NCBI GenBank assembly: GCA_965247735.1
Contig: CBDFHN010000002.1
Location: 682,001-746,000, forward strand
Source: JAOXRU01 sp965247735
GTDB taxonomy: Bacteria > Bacteroidota > Bacteroidia > Flavobacteriales > Flavobacteriaceae
Length of the DNA: 64,000 nt
Reading direction: 5' to 3'
Part shown: positions 9,851-22,300 of the stretch, piece by piece
Layout: every line of letters begins with the position of its first letter
Position numbering within the stretch: the first letter of the stretch is position 1
Program-made: the position numbers and the translations under genes
Notes under the pieces: generated by a model
Told to the model about the DNA's origin: nothing
The model's database searches: none
Seen by the model: only the letters and a program-made list of their open reading frames with translations

Positions 9851-10804
9851 TTAAAAGAACCTCGGGGTTATTAACTGTCTAACCCTACTAAAAAGTTCGA
9901 ACCTTAAAAAAACTTCAAAAGATCCATTATTAAATGTGGCATCACCCAATTCAGTAGTTTCCCTATCATATGCCAATCCTAGCATTAATTTATCGGAAAT
10001 TTGAAACCCTGCAAGAGCACTTACTGCAGCCTCTAATCTATATGCAGCACCTAATGTAAATTTTTCATTATATAAAAGGTTAAGCGATACATCGGTTTGT
10101 ATTGGAGCTCCACTTACAGCCTTTACCAAAAATGAAGGTTTTAATTTTAGTCTCTCATTTATATCAAATACATATCCCATCATAATATAATAATTGATAC
10201 GTTCTGTAGCGATATAACTAGATTTTGATCCATCTTTTTCAGATTTATCAAAATGTGTTGTTTCCAATAAATTTGGAGCAGACAGACCAAAATAAAATTT
10301 ATCAGAGTAAAAATATAACCCAGCTCCAACATTAGGAGAGAATTTGTTGTCTACATTTGGAAGGTCGCCTAACTCATCGTAGTATCCGATTAACTCTGTA
10401 AAATCTATGTTTAATATATGACCTCCACCTTTTATTCCAAAAGATAATTTTGAATTGTAAGAAACATCAATAGCATAAGATACTGCAATATCAAAATTCG
10501 TTTCTTTAATAATACCACTACCAATTTCATCATTAACTACTGATAATCCTATGCCTAGTCTTTTAGAAACTGGACTGTGCAAATTAAATGATTGTGTTTT
10601 GGGAGCTCCTTCCAAACCTACCCACTGTGATCTATGTAATAATAATGCACTAAAAACATCTCTTGTACCTGCATATGCTGGGTTAACAGCTAAAGTATTG
10701 TACATATACTGCGTATATTGAGCATCTTGTTGAGCATAAGTGCTTCCAAAGACAATTAATAGGATAACATATGTTATGTTTTTAATTTTATTCATTCTTA
10801 GCAT
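9851..10804 (-). CDS. PorP/SprF family type IX secretion outer-membrane protein (copy 2)
   Basis: 317 aa; a start at the in-frame ATG 10795 would give 314. Signal peptide (KNITYVILLIVFGSTYA), then QQDAQYTQYMYNTLAVNPAYAG, the PorP/SprF hallmark. Later landmarks are 'LLHRSQWVGLEGAPKTQSF', 'HSPVSKRLGIGLSVVNDEIG', 'NKFSPNVGAGLYFYSDKFYFGLS' and a C-terminal aromatic 'RLITPRFF'. Unlike the other three copies it has no adhesin gene directly upstream. It heads a two-gene unit with the OmpA protein, 13 nt apart. It may serve the 2042-aa adhesin located downstream, or act in trans on another cargo. The 262-bp region upstream (10805-11066) holds no recognisable promoter or RNA. Confidence 0.93.
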   Translation of the reverse strand: MLRMNKIKNITYVILLIVFGSTYAQQDAQYTQYMYNTLAVNPAYAGTRDVFSALLLHRSQWVGLEGAPKTQSFNLHSPVSKRLGIGLSVVNDEIGSGIIKETNFDIAVSYAIDVSYNSKLSFGIKGGGHILNIDFTELIGYYDELGDLPNVDNKFSPNVGAGLYFYSDKFYFGLSAPNLLETTHFDKSEKDGSKSSYIATERINYYIMMGYVFDINERLKLKPSFLVKAVSGAPIQTDVSLNLLYNEKFTLGAAYRLEAAVSALAGFQISDKLMLGLAYDRETTELGDATFNNGSFEVFLRFELFSRVRQLITPRFF

Positions 10805-11066
10805 TAAGGACTTTAATCAATATTATATTTTCTTTTATTTACGTTAAGATGCTGTTGTAAAAAATATGCATGAAAGCATAAAAAATATTATTTGGACAAG
10901 CCAAACCATACATTTTACTTTCAATACTAAAGAATTATATACTGATTGTAAATTAAATGTTGCTAAGAGAGGGATTTGTGTTGTTAAGTAAGTTTTTATT
11001 GATATATGCGTAAGAATAAACTTTCTTTTTTATCGTAAAGTACTGATTTTCATTATTAAGTAAATT

Positions 11067-11801
11067 TCACTTATTCTTACAATGATTTTGATGTTGCTTG
11101 ATAAAATATGATTTTAAAAAGTAACCATTTTTATCCGCTTTTTTATTAAAGTAATCACTGTATTTTGATGGAGGTATAATAATAAATAGTGTGCAACAAT
11201 TAGATAAAATAGCAGAGTAACATACAGGGAATTCGTAGGTTTTATAGAAATTATATATAATATCAGATTTATTTTTTGGTTTGTTGTAGTTATAAACAGG
11301 AATCTTATTTATTAGATCGTTTTCAAAAAAGATATTAGTTTCTTCCAAGCTAGATTTTGATTCAATATTTAAAAATGGAATATCATTATTACAACAAGAA
11401 TACAATGTTTTCACCATTCCACTTTCTCCAACACGAATTGTTTTTCTATCCGAAAAAGATATGGAATTTTCATCACTAAACTTACTATATAATATTGATA
11501 CTTCTCCCTGATAATCTTTTGGTAATATAATAGTTTGTTTCTGTGGTTTTGTGTAAAAATGAATTGTTAGAATACATAAAAAAGGAAAAATGGCCATAAT
11601 AATTGTTAACCACTTTCCATAAGAACGATAAGAAATGAATGGAAGTTGATCTATTTCAACAAAGTATTTTAAAATTACATAAACAATCAATACTGAAAAC
11701 CCTAATACTCCTAATCTCCATAACTCAAATGTAAATACTGAAAAGAAAGCACATATTCCAAAAACCATGTAATAAATAGCTATTCCTAAAAGTCTGTTCA
11801 T
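11067..11801 (-). CDS. Hypothetical membrane protein, three N-terminal TM helices and an extracytoplasmic domain
   Basis: 244 aa, no family recognised with confidence. Three hydrophobic helices are visible at about 5-25 (LLGIAIYYMVFGICAFFSVF), 29-48 (WRLGVLGFSVLIVYVILKY) and 62-82 (KWLTIIMAIFPFLCILTIHF). A soluble domain of about 160 aa follows. Its start, 'TIILPKDYQGEVSILY...RKTIRVGESGMVKTLY', has the pattern of small beta domains beginning 'IPxxYxGxVxIxF' (DUF6843-like in my memory, unverified). Five cysteines, including two CC pairs (YSCCNND, SNCCTLF), suggest a folded, possibly disulfide-bonded domain. It stands alone between two secretion operons (167 bp upstream, 262 bp downstream) with no visible link to T9SS. 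It could be a recent insertion or an unrelated housekeeping gene. Confidence 0.7.
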   Translation of the reverse strand: MNRLLGIAIYYMVFGICAFFSVFTFELWRLGVLGFSVLIVYVILKYFVEIDQLPFISYRSYGKWLTIIMAIFPFLCILTIHFYTKPQKQTIILPKDYQGEVSILYSKFSDENSISFSDRKTIRVGESGMVKTLYSCCNNDIPFLNIESKSSLEETNIFFENDLINKIPVYNYNKPKNKSDIIYNFYKTYEFPVCYSAILSNCCTLFIIIPPSKYSDYFNKKADKNGYFLKSYFIKQHQNHCKNK

Positions 11802-11968
11802 TTGTAGTATTTACATTTTATACCAGAAAAGCCAAAAGAAGAAATAATATTAGGAAAAAATTCTGTTCAAATAATAATACTTTAGTTATATATTATTTAG
11901 CTATGAATAGTTAAGATACCATATTTCAATTAAGGCAATACTGCGTGGTCATTATTATGAGACTAGAA

Positions 11969-12910
11969 TTAAAAGAATCTTGGACTGACAATTCTTCCTT
12001 TTTTATCAATAAATTCATATCTGATAAAAACCTCAAAAGAACCATCATTAAAAGTGGTGTTCCCTAATGAAGTGGTTTCTTTGTCATATGCTAAACCAAG
12101 CATTAATTGCTCCGTAATTTGAAAACCAAATAATCCACTAAAAGCTGCATCCCATCGATACGCTGCTCCTAATGTAAACTTTTTATTAATTAAAAAATTA
12201 GTTGAAAAATCGGCTTGTAATGGAGAACCCGAAACGGCCTTAAATAAAATTGCTGGCTTAAACTTTAAATTATCTGATACTCGAAAAACATATCCTGAAA
12301 TTAGATAAAAATTTATTCGTTCAGTAGACACAAAAGAGGAAGCATCTCTTCCGTTTCGATCAAAATGTTCTGTTTCTAATAAATTAGGTGCTGATAGTCC
12401 AAGATAAAATTTTGAAGTATGGTAATAGAATCCGACACCAATATTTGGTGAAAATTTATTGTCAATATTTATTAAATTTTGTGCTTCTCTATCGTAACCT
12501 GCCAATTTTGAAAAATTAACACTTAGCAAGTTCCCTCCCACTTTTAACCCAAATGAAAGTTTACCACTTAAAGAGGTTTGGATAGTATATGCAAGAGCAA
12601 TATCAAAATTGGTTTCCTGACTTGTTCCATCTCCAATATCATCATTAATTACAGAAAAACCAATACCATATCTTCTCTTATAGGGACTATGCACTCCAAA
12701 AGTTTGGGTTTTTGGTGCTCCATCCAACCCTACCCATTGCGACCTATGCAACAAGTTAACACTTAGGTTGTTTCTTTGACCTGCATAAGCAGGGTTAACA
12801 ACCAATGTATTATACATATATTGAGTGAATTGAGAATCTTGTTGACCCCAAACACCCCAAATAGAGGTGATTAGTGCCAAAATTAAAATCATTTTATTTT
12901 TTTTCATCAT
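11969..12910 (-). CDS. PorP/SprF family type IX secretion outer-membrane protein (copy 3)
   Basis: 313 aa. Signal peptide MMKKNKMILILALITSIWGVWG, then QQDSQFTQYMYNTLVVNPAYAG. The rest follows the family order: 'LLHRSQWVGLDGAPKTQTF', 'GIGFSVINDDIGDG', 'NKFSPNIGVGFYYHTSKFYLGLSAPNL', C-terminal 'GRIVSPRFF'. It lies 45 nt downstream of the 1128-aa CHU_C protein gene in what looks like one transcript with the 4571-aa gene. It is therefore the likely export partner of the 1128-aa protein and possibly of the 4571-aa protein too. The region between its stop and the next gene shows no clear terminator. Confidence 0.93.
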   Translation of the reverse strand: MMKKNKMILILALITSIWGVWGQQDSQFTQYMYNTLVVNPAYAGQRNNLSVNLLHRSQWVGLDGAPKTQTFGVHSPYKRRYGIGFSVINDDIGDGTSQETNFDIALAYTIQTSLSGKLSFGLKVGGNLLSVNFSKLAGYDREAQNLINIDNKFSPNIGVGFYYHTSKFYLGLSAPNLLETEHFDRNGRDASSFVSTERINFYLISGYVFRVSDNLKFKPAILFKAVSGSPLQADFSTNFLINKKFTLGAAYRWDAAFSGLFGFQITEQLMLGLAYDKETTSLGNTTFNDGSFEVFIRYEFIDKKGRIVSPRFF

Positions 12911-12955
12911 AATTTTTTTAAAAACATTAAATACTTCATTTCCATATAATAATCA

Positions 12956-15900
12956 CTAGTGATTAACATATAAGTATCCTTGTTTTTGCATCTGACCTTC
13001 ATCAGTTTCATATTTAATTATGTAATAATATGTTGCTGAAGGTAATTTTTTTGATTGATTAAGTACAGATCTTCCATTGGAGACTCCTTTGAACGAGTTG
13101 CTAGAATTATTGTATCCATTTGTTTTAAAAACCAATACTCCCCATCTATTAAATATCTCCACAGTATTTACTGGATATTTCTCAATTCCTACAATTTCTA
13201 AATAGTCATTGATACCGTCTCCGTTAGGTGTTATTACTTGATTTCCTAATCCAAGACCACATATAGTATTTGGTGGTGGAGTACCTCCAATAGAATCACA
13301 AGGATCCGTTGGATCTGTCATATCTATTATTTCTTGACCATTAAGGATTAAATCTCCATCACAATCTAATGAGTTCCATTCCGGATCTGGATCTAAGGTT
13401 TGACTTGTATATATTAAACTACACCAGTCATTTGGATCTGTATTATCTTCAGATTCTTTTCCATCAGTAACTCCATCACCGTCCGTATCTGGATCAAACG
13501 GATCTGTTGTATGTCCTTTTGGATCATAAGTAGTATTTGGATCATCTATTCCTGTAACTTCTTCTCCATTATTTAAACCATCATCATCACAATCAGCTGC
13601 TTTCCAAATATCATAATTTTGAGTAGAAACAGGAGGTATAATTTGATTGGTAACACTACATGGATCTAACGGATCGGTTCCGTTTGTAGTTTCTGTTTCA
13701 TTGTTTTCACCATCTCCATCACAGTCTGTAGTTTTCCAAGAATCAGAAACATCTGCAATTACTTGATTCTCTTCTAAGTAATCACAACCATCAATAGTAC
13801 TTGTTCCATCTGCAAGTTCAACTCCATTTGTAACACCATCACCATCACAATCTAAATCTCCCCATTCTGAAGCTGCAATAGTTACTATTCTATCTTCACA
13901 CCCATCTCCTATAATGGTTAAGACTACTTCTTCTCCATTAGGAATATTGGTAATAATACTATCACCAATGATACCTTGAGAAGTTGTAACCATTAAACCT
14001 GGTAATAGTGTAAATGAAACTTCGTAAAAATCTTCATCCGCAGAACAGTTAATCTCATCTATTGTTATTGGTTTTACAATACATACATTTGAACAATCTA
14101 TTGGACTTTCTATTAGTAATTCAAATTCTGGTTCAGAACATGCAGAAGGATCTATTAAAGCTGCTTTTACATTTATATCTGTTCCAATTGTACCTGATAT
14201 GATAGCTATTCCTGTCGTTTCATCAAAACTAAGTAATGTTCCTCCAGTAGGTGTTATTGTAACATCTGGCACTGATACAAAAATTTCGGCAGTATAAGTT
14301 GTTCCCATAAAGGTATCACAACTTAAATTATCTAGTTCAATTTCTGGTGCACAAACTGGTATTGGTCCTATTCCACAAGTTTTAACACTTACAGAAGTTG
14401 ATTCACAACCCAATATTGTAGCTGTTATTATAATATCTTTATCATCCTCTCTGTATTCTCCTGTAACAGTTTGTGCTGCTTCATCTACTACACCTCTACT
14501 TGCTGTGATTGTAGCACCATCTAATGCAGTATAATGTATCACAAAATTATTATCCGTATCTCTTACCTTACCACACTCAACATCACCTATACTTAATGCA
14601 GGATTGAAGCAAATGTCTTCACAATTATATGGACTTATTACAGAAACAGATATTTCACAATCTCCATCCGTTGCAGTTATGGTTAAGCTTTCACCAAGAG
14701 GTACTGTAATAACATCTCCAGATATACTTGCGCTAGCATTATCTAAGCTTATTGTAGCTCCTGAAGCATTACCTATAATAACTTTATAATTAGTACCATC
14801 ACATATTGGTTGTCCAACTACTAAATCAGGGGTTGTACATTCTGTAGGGTCTGGACACATTTCTGGTCCAGAGATTCTCATAGTTGTAACACATCCTTCA
14901 CCATTACTAGCAACTAAATTAACATTTGTACCTAGTAAAACTCCAGTAACTTCTTTTGTATCTGTATCAATAGTTTCTCCTCCGGCAGTAACAATCGTTG
15001 CATTACTAGTATAGCTAAAACTATAGAATCCATCTTTACATGTTATATCTCTTACGCTTAACGTTGGTACCACACAAGAAGGACATGTAGCAGCTGGAAC
15101 TATAAATTCAACGTTTCTACAGTCATCAAGACTAACCGTTATTGTAATATCTTCTCCACTTGGAATATTAGTTATTGTACCTGCATCTAAGTCAACAACT
15201 GCAGTTGCAATATTTGTTATTACAGCAGTTACGGCATCTATTTTTGTGAAATTCAGCATATATGTAGCCTCGGACTCATCTGAGCAGACAGCATTTCCAA
15301 TACTTATTGGAGTACTTTTACATACATTATCACAATCTGTAGGAGCAATCGCAATTAATGTTACGTTACAATCCCCATTTGCCGCTGATATATTTGTTGG
15401 ATTGGAGTTTGTAACCGTTAATACTCCATTGGTAATAGTTCCATTATCCGTGGTTATTACTGCTCCAGTAGTTTCACTTATAAGAACAGTATATCCTATA
15501 CCATCTTCTCCACATAAGGAATTACCAATAGTTAAATCTGGAGTATTGCAATCAACAGCGCAATCTTCCACAATCATTCCTGTAACTCCTATTTTTGAAA
15601 TACATTCGTCAGTTTGTGCTTCTATATTTACATCTGTACCAAAAGCAATTCCTGTAATTATACCTGGTACACTATTATCACCAACTACTGTTCCATCATT
15701 TGTTCTTGCTAGAACAGTTTCTCCATTACTTATATACTCAATACTATAAGTTCCAGAAGATGCATCACAAGATAAGTTTCCTATACTTAATACAGGATTC
15801 TGACATTTAAACTTGGTAAAGGTTAATCCTTTGGCATTTTTATTATCATCTGTTAAAATTGTTACATTATCTCTTTTAGACATTGATGCAAAAAACACAT

Positions 15901-16342
15901 TAAAAGGACTTTCCTCTGGAGTATTTCCTGTTACAGTAAAATTCATTACCACAGTACCAATAAACCCAGCAGGAACAATACTATTTTGCTTAAATACAAC
16001 CAAATCAACAAAAGCATTATAGCTTACATCAAAATGATCTAGTAATGTTCCTGAAACATTTATTACATCTTTATCAGTCAATTCTATATTAGAGAAGTCA
16101 ACAGAAATCACAATATTCGGTCTTCCAAACTGTGTTGCAATAACATCAGATCCACCAAATTCAACGAATTCAAACTTAGCAACTCCTACACCATTATCTT
16201 CTTTACTCCATAAAGGTGCTGTGATTGGGTCACTTCCGACGTCAAGCCTTATTTCTTGAGCTGATCCAAAAAAGAATGCTCCAAGAAAAAGAATGATTAA
16301 GCCTAAATATCTTATCCGAAAATTTCTGTTCTCTGCTAACAT
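12956..16342 (-). CDS. CHU_C (T9SS type B) surface protein with cysteine-rich Ig-like modules
   Basis: 1128 aa. Signal peptide 1-28 (IRYLGLIILFLGAFFFGSAQ). A domain at about 29-185 ('PNIVISVDFSNIEL...GTLLDHFDVSYNAFVDLVVFKQ') is clearly homologous to the N-terminal domain of the 4571-aa upstream neighbour. Eight modules of about 83 aa then follow, each opening C-x-x-P-x-L-x-I-G-x-x-x-C and containing about four cysteines, the same module type as in the neighbour. Acidic thrombospondin-3-like calcium loops (DCDGDGVTNGVEL, DPDTDGDGVTDGKE) lie at about 870-1030. A complete CHU_C domain is at 1034-1128: NQVITPNGDGINDYLEI, then TVEIFNRWGVLVFKT, ending QKQGYLYVNH. It starts 1 nt after the stop of the 4571-aa gene (TAA-T-ATG), implying translational coupling, and precedes an SprF-like gene. 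Likely a T9SS-exported cell-surface protein that pairs with the giant neighbour. Confidence 0.92.
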   Translation of the reverse strand: MLAENRNFRIRYLGLIILFLGAFFFGSAQEIRLDVGSDPITAPLWSKEDNGVGVAKFEFVEFGGSDVIATQFGRPNIVISVDFSNIELTDKDVINVSGTLLDHFDVSYNAFVDLVVFKQNSIVPAGFIGTVVMNFTVTGNTPEESPFNVFFASMSKRDNVTILTDDNKNAKGLTFTKFKCQNPVLSIGNLSCDASSGTYSIEYISNGETVLARTNDGTVVGDNSVPGIITGIAFGTDVNIEAQTDECISKIGVTGMIVEDCAVDCNTPDLTIGNSLCGEDGIGYTVLISETTGAVITTDNGTITNGVLTVTNSNPTNISAANGDCNVTLIAIAPTDCDNVCKSTPISIGNAVCSDESEATYMLNFTKIDAVTAVITNIATAVVDLDAGTITNIPSGEDITITVSLDDCRNVEFIVPAATCPSCVVPTLSVRDITCKDGFYSFSYTSNATIVTAGGETIDTDTKEVTGVLLGTNVNLVASNGEGCVTTMRISGPEMCPDPTECTTPDLVVGQPICDGTNYKVIIGNASGATISLDNASASISGDVITVPLGESLTITATDGDCEISVSVISPYNCEDICFNPALSIGDVECGKVRDTDNNFVIHYTALDGATITASRGVVDEAAQTVTGEYREDDKDIIITATILGCESTSVSVKTCGIGPIPVCAPEIELDNLSCDTFMGTTYTAEIFVSVPDVTITPTGGTLLSFDETTGIAIISGTIGTDINVKAALIDPSACSEPEFELLIESPIDCSNVCIVKPITIDEINCSADEDFYEVSFTLLPGLMVTTSQGIIGDSIITNIPNGEEVVLTIIGDGCEDRIVTIAASEWGDLDCDGDGVTNGVELADGTSTIDGCDYLEENQVIADVSDSWKTTDCDGDGENNETETTNGTDPLDPCSVTNQIIPPVSTQNYDIWKAADCDDDGLNNGEEVTGIDDPNTTYDPKGHTTDPFDPDTDGDGVTDGKESEDNTDPNDWCSLIYTSQTLDPDPEWNSLDCDGDLILNGQEIIDMTDPTDPCDSIGGTPPPNTICGLGLGNQVITPNGDGINDYLEIVGIEKYPVNTVEIFNRWGVLVFKTNGYNNSSNSFKGVSNGRSVLNQSKKLPSATYYYIIKYETDEGQMQKQGYLYVNH

Positions 16343-16343
16343 A

Positions 16344-19300
16344 TTAATTATTATTATATATTATTATAATCTCCCCATTATTATTAGCGTTATTAATTTC
16401 TCCACCAGATGATGTTTTAATAATGGCTCTCATTTTATACTCGCCACTTGTCTCAAATACTGGATTGAATACTGCACCAACTCCTATTATTGAACTTGTA
16501 GCTTTTGGAAATATTCCACCACTTCCAACATATCTAAAGATATGGTTGAATGGATTCGTTCCAACATATGTCCAATCTGAATTATCGACATCATTACCAT
16601 CTAATGTACTTATAGAATTATCATAATTGATAACTAATCTAGGGTCTAATTTTGGTACTCTAACTTCTACTACTGTACCATTAGAATTGGCATTATTAAA
16701 TTCTCCAATGTCTATTCTAAAGTTAATTGTTTCAGAAGGTCCATCAACAGTAGTTATGCCAGCAATCATTGTTACTGCATAATCAGGAATACAACTTCTT
16801 GCTGCTATATCAATTTCTGTATCTGTACAACCTATAAGACTAGCAGTAATTTTAACAGCTACATTATTTGGAATACCTGTAACTATACCTGGTACGCTTA
16901 TATCTGCTCCAACAGGTGGTGTGCCAGAAGCATCTTCTACTACAATTGTTACTCCTGGTTGAGCTACATAATGAATATCATAAGTTCCATCTGCTGCACA
17001 TGACGTTCCTCCAACAGCTATTAACGCACTACCACATGGATCATCACAATTATCAGGACTATTGACTACAACACTAATTGAAGTACATCCTACTGTTTCA
17101 ATCTGACTTGTTGCTCTTATTTCTATATTAGTTCCAATTGGAATTCCTGTAATACTATTGGCATTAAGTGTTGCTATTCCAGATAAATCAGTTCCTGTAG
17201 CTGCATTCCATATTGTTATAACAGCTGTTGTTGTTTCTGAGAAACTTACACTATACGTTGATCCTCCAACTGCCTCACAAATCCCTTGAGCAGCTGATAA
17301 CACAGGAGTTACACAATTAACCGGACAAGTATCAGGCCCTAGTACTACAATAGTTGTATCACAACCTGTTCCACTACTTGCTGATATGGTTAAGTCTTCA
17401 CCTAAAGCCAACGTTATTGTTTTTGTTGTTGTATTAATAGCTGGAGTACTAGCACCACTTGAAGTTGCAGTTATACCAGCTGCATCAGTATTGTACCTAA
17501 CTGAATAGGTACTTCCTGAGCAACCTACTGTTTCTGCTGATAAAGCAGGTAATATACATTCTGGACAGGTTGCTGCTGTTACTTCTATCGTTCTATCATC
17601 TGCACATCCAGCTACTGCTACTCGTACTACTACATTTACGCCACTTGGTAAGCCCGTAATTGTATTGGCTCCTACTGATGATCCTACTACTGGACTTCCA
17701 TCTAAGTTTTCTACCGTTACTGTTGCTGCTGCTATGGCTGTAAATCCTATTTCATATGTGGCCGCTCCTGATGCATCACATACTGCTGCTCCTAAACTAA
17801 TTGGACTATTCTTACATGGATCGTCACAATCGGTTGGAGCTGTTATCGTAAACCCAACTTCACAATCTCCGTTGGTTGCTGTTACTGTAAAACTCGTTAC
17901 TGTATTTGGTACAATCAACACTCCTGCTGTTGTAGTATCATCTATGATTCCGGTTCCTACTATTACATAGCTTAATGTTGCTCCTGTTGTTTCTGAATAT
18001 CCTACTTCATAATTACTTCCTGAACAGATAGCATCTCCTACCGTTAAGTCAGACTGAATACAATTTGTTGGACAATCATTTGGCCCTACTACTACTCTAA
18101 CTGTTTCACAGCCTAGTCCATTTGATACCCTTACTGTGATATCTTCTCCTAATAAGGCTGTAGCTATATTTCCTACAATACTGGCGGAGTTCGTTCCTGT
18201 TGAACTTACACTGATATTACCTAGTGCTACATCAGTTCCGATTGTTACACTGTAATTGGTAGCATCACAACTGGTATCTCCTACTGTTAATATCGGTAAT
18301 ATACATTCTGGACAGGTTGCTGCTGTTACTTCTATCGTTCTATCATCTGCACATCCAGCTACTGCTACTCGTACTACTACATTTACGCCACTTGGTAAGC
18401 CCGTAATTGTATTGGCTCCTACTGATGATCCTACTACTGGACTTCCATCTAAGTTTTCTACCGTTACTGTTGCTGCTGCTATGGCTGTAAATCCTATTTC
18501 ATATGTGGCCGCTCCTGATGCATCACATACTGCTGCTCCTAAACTAATTGGACTATTCTTACATGGATCGTCACAATCGGTTGGAGCTGTTATCGTAAAC
18601 CCAACTTCACAATCTCCGTTGGTTGCTGTTACTGTAAAACTCGTTACTGTATTTGGTACAATCAACACTCCTGCTGTTGTAGTATCATCTATGATTCCGG
18701 TTCCTACTATTACATAGCTTAATGTTGCTCCTGTTGTTTCTGAATATCCTACTTCATAATTACTTCCTGAACAGATAGCATCTCCTACCGTTAAGTCAGA
18801 CTGAATACAATTTGTTGGACAATCATTTGGCCCTACTACTACTCTAACTGTTTCACAGCCTAGTCCATTTGATACCCTTACTGTGATATCTTCTCCTAAT
18901 AAGGCTGTAGCTATATTTCCTACAATACTTGCGGAGTTCGTTCCTGTTGAACTCACACTGATATTACCTAGTGCTACATCAGTTCCGATTGTTACACTGT
19001 AATTGGTAGCATCACAACTGGTATCTCCTACTGTTAATATCGGTAATATACATTCTGGACAGGTTGCTGCTGTTACTTCTATCGTTCTATCATCTGCACA
19101 TCCAGCTACTGCTACTCGTACTACTACATTTACGCCACTTGGTAAGCCCGTAATTGTATTGGCTCCTACTGATGATCCTACTACTGGACTTCCATCTAAG
19201 TTTTCTACCGTTACTGTTGCTGCTGCTATGGCTGTAAATCCTATTTCATATGTGGCCGCTCCTGATGCATCACATACCGCTGCTCCTAAACTGATTGGAC

Positions 19301-22300
19301 TATTCTTACATGGATCGTCACAATCGGTTGGAGCTGTTATCGTAAACCCAACTTCACAATCTCCGTTGGTTGCTGTTACTGTAAAACTCGTTACTGTATT
19401 TGGTACAATCAACACTCCTGCTGTTGTAGTATCATCTATGATTCCGGTTCCTACTATTACATAGCTTAATGTTGCTCCTGTTGTTTCTGAATATCCTACT
19501 TCATAATTACTTCCTGAACAGATAGCATCTCCTACCGTTAAGTCAGACTGAATACAATTTGTTGGACAATCATTTGGCCCTACTACTACTCTAACTGTTT
19601 CACAGCCTAGTCCATTTGATACCCTTACTGTGATATCTTCTCCTAATAAGGCTGTAGCTATATTTCCTACAATACTTGCGGAGTTCGTTCCTGTTGAACT
19701 CACACTGATATTACCTAGTGCTACATCAGTTCCGATTGTTACACTGTAATTGGTAGCATCACAACTGGTATCTCCTACTGTTAATATCGGTAATATACAT
19801 TCTGGACAGGTTGCTGCTGTTACTTCTATCGTTCTATCATCTGCACATCCAGCTACTGCTACTCGTACTACTACATTTACGCCACTTGGTAAGCCCGTAA
19901 TTGTATTGGCTCCTACTGATGATCCTACTACTGGACTTCCATCTAAGTTTTCTACCGTTACTGTTGCTGCTGCTATGGCTGTAAATCCTATTTCATATGT
20001 GGCCGCTCCTGATGCATCACATACTGCTGCTCCTAAACTAATTGGACTATTCTTACATGGATCGTCACAATCGGTTGGAGCTGTTATCGTAAACCCAACT
20101 TCACAATCTCCGTTGGTTGCTGTTACTGTAAAACTCGTTACTGTATTTGGTACAATCAACACTCCTGCTGTTGTAGTATCATCTATGATTCCGGTTCCTA
20201 CTATTACATAGCTTAATGTTGCTCCTGTTGTTTCTGAATATCCTACTTCATAATTACTTCCTGAACAGATAGCATCTCCTACCGTTAAGTCAGACTGAAT
20301 ACAATTTGTTGGACAATCATTTGGCCCTACTACTACTCTAACTGTTTCACAGCCTAGTCCATTTGATACCCTTACTGTGATATCTTCTCCTAATAAGGCT
20401 GTAGCTATATTTCCTACAATACTGGCGGAGTTCGTTCCTGTTGAACTTACACTGATATTACCTAGTGCTACATCAGTTCCGATTGTTACACTGTAATTGG
20501 TAGCATCACAACTGGTATCTCCTACTGTTAATATCGGTAATATACATTCTGGACAGGTTGCTGCTGTTACTTCTATCGTTCTATCATCTGCACATCCAGC
20601 TACTGCTACTCGTACTACTACATTTACGCCACTTGGTAAGCCCGTAATTGTATTGGCTCCTACTGATGATCCTACTACTGGACTTCCATCTAAGTTTTCT
20701 ACCGTTACTGTTGCTGCTGCTATGGCTGTAAATCCTATTTCATATGTGGCCGCTCCTGATGCATCACATACCGCTGCTCCTAAACTGATTGGACTATTCT
20801 TACATGGATCGTCACAATCGGTTGGAGCTGTTATCGTAAACCCAACTTCACAATCTCCGTTGGTTGCTGTTACTGTAAAACTCGTTACTGTATTTGGTAC
20901 AATCAACACTCCTGCTGTTGTAGTATCATCTATGATTCCGGTTCCTACTATTACATAGCTTAATGTTGCTCCTGTTGTTTCTGAATATCCTACTTCATAA
21001 TTACTTCCTGAACAGATAGCATCTCCTACCGTTAAGTCAGACTGAATACAATTTGTTGGACAATCATTTGGCCCTACTACTACTCTAACTGTTTCACAGC
21101 CTAGTCCATTTGATACCCTTACTGTGATATCTTCTCCTAATAAGGCTGTAGCTATATTTCCTACAATACTTGCGGAGTTCGTTCCTGTTGAACTCACACT
21201 GATATTACCTAGTGCTACATCAGTTCCGATTGTTACACTGTAATTGGTAGCATCACAACTGGTATCTCCTACTGTTAATATCGGTAATATACATTCTGGA
21301 CAGGTTGCTGCTGTTACTTCTATCGTTCTATCATCTGCACATCCAGCTACTGCTACTCGTACTACTACATTTACGCCACTTGGTAAGCCCGTAATTGTAT
21401 TGGCTCCTACTGATGATCCTACTACTGGACTTCCATCTAAGTTTTCTACCGTTACTGTTGCTGCTGCTATGGCTGTAAATCCTATTTCATATGTGGCCGC
21501 TCCTGATGCATCACATACTGCTGCTCCTAAACTAATTGGACTATTCTTACATGGATCGTCACAATCGGTTGGAGCTGTTATCGTAAACCCAACTTCACAA
21601 TCTCCGTTGGTTGCTGTTACTGTAAAACTCGTTACTGTATTTGGTACAATCAACACTCCTGCTGTTGTAGTATCATCTATGATTCCGGTTCCTACTATTA
21701 CATAGCTTAATGTTGCTCCTGTTGTTTCTGAATATCCTACTTCATAATTACTTCCTGAACAGATAGCATCTCCTACCGTTAAGTCAGACTGAATACAATT
21801 TGTTGGACAATCATTTGGCCCTACTACTACTCTAACTGTTTCACAGCCTAGTCCATTTGATACCCTTACTGTGATATCTTCTCCTAATAAGGCTGTAGCT
21901 ATATTTCCTACAATACTTGCGGAGTTCGTTCCTGTTGAACTTACACTGATATTACCTAGTGCTACATCAGTTCCGATTGTTACACTGTAATTGGTAGCAT
22001 CACAACTGGTATCTCCTACTGTTAATATCGGTAATATACATTCTGGACAGGTTGCTGCTGTTACTTCTATCGTTCTATCATCTGCACATCCAGCTACTGC
22101 TACTCGTACTACTACATTTACGCCACTTGGTAAGCCCGTAATTGTATTGGCTCCTACTGATGATCCTACTACTGGACTTCCATCTAAGTTTTCTACCGTT
22201 ACTGTTGCTGCTGCTATGGCTGTAAATCCTATTTCATATGTGGCCGCTCCTGATGCATCACATACCGCTGCTCCTAAACTGATTGGACTATTCTTACATG

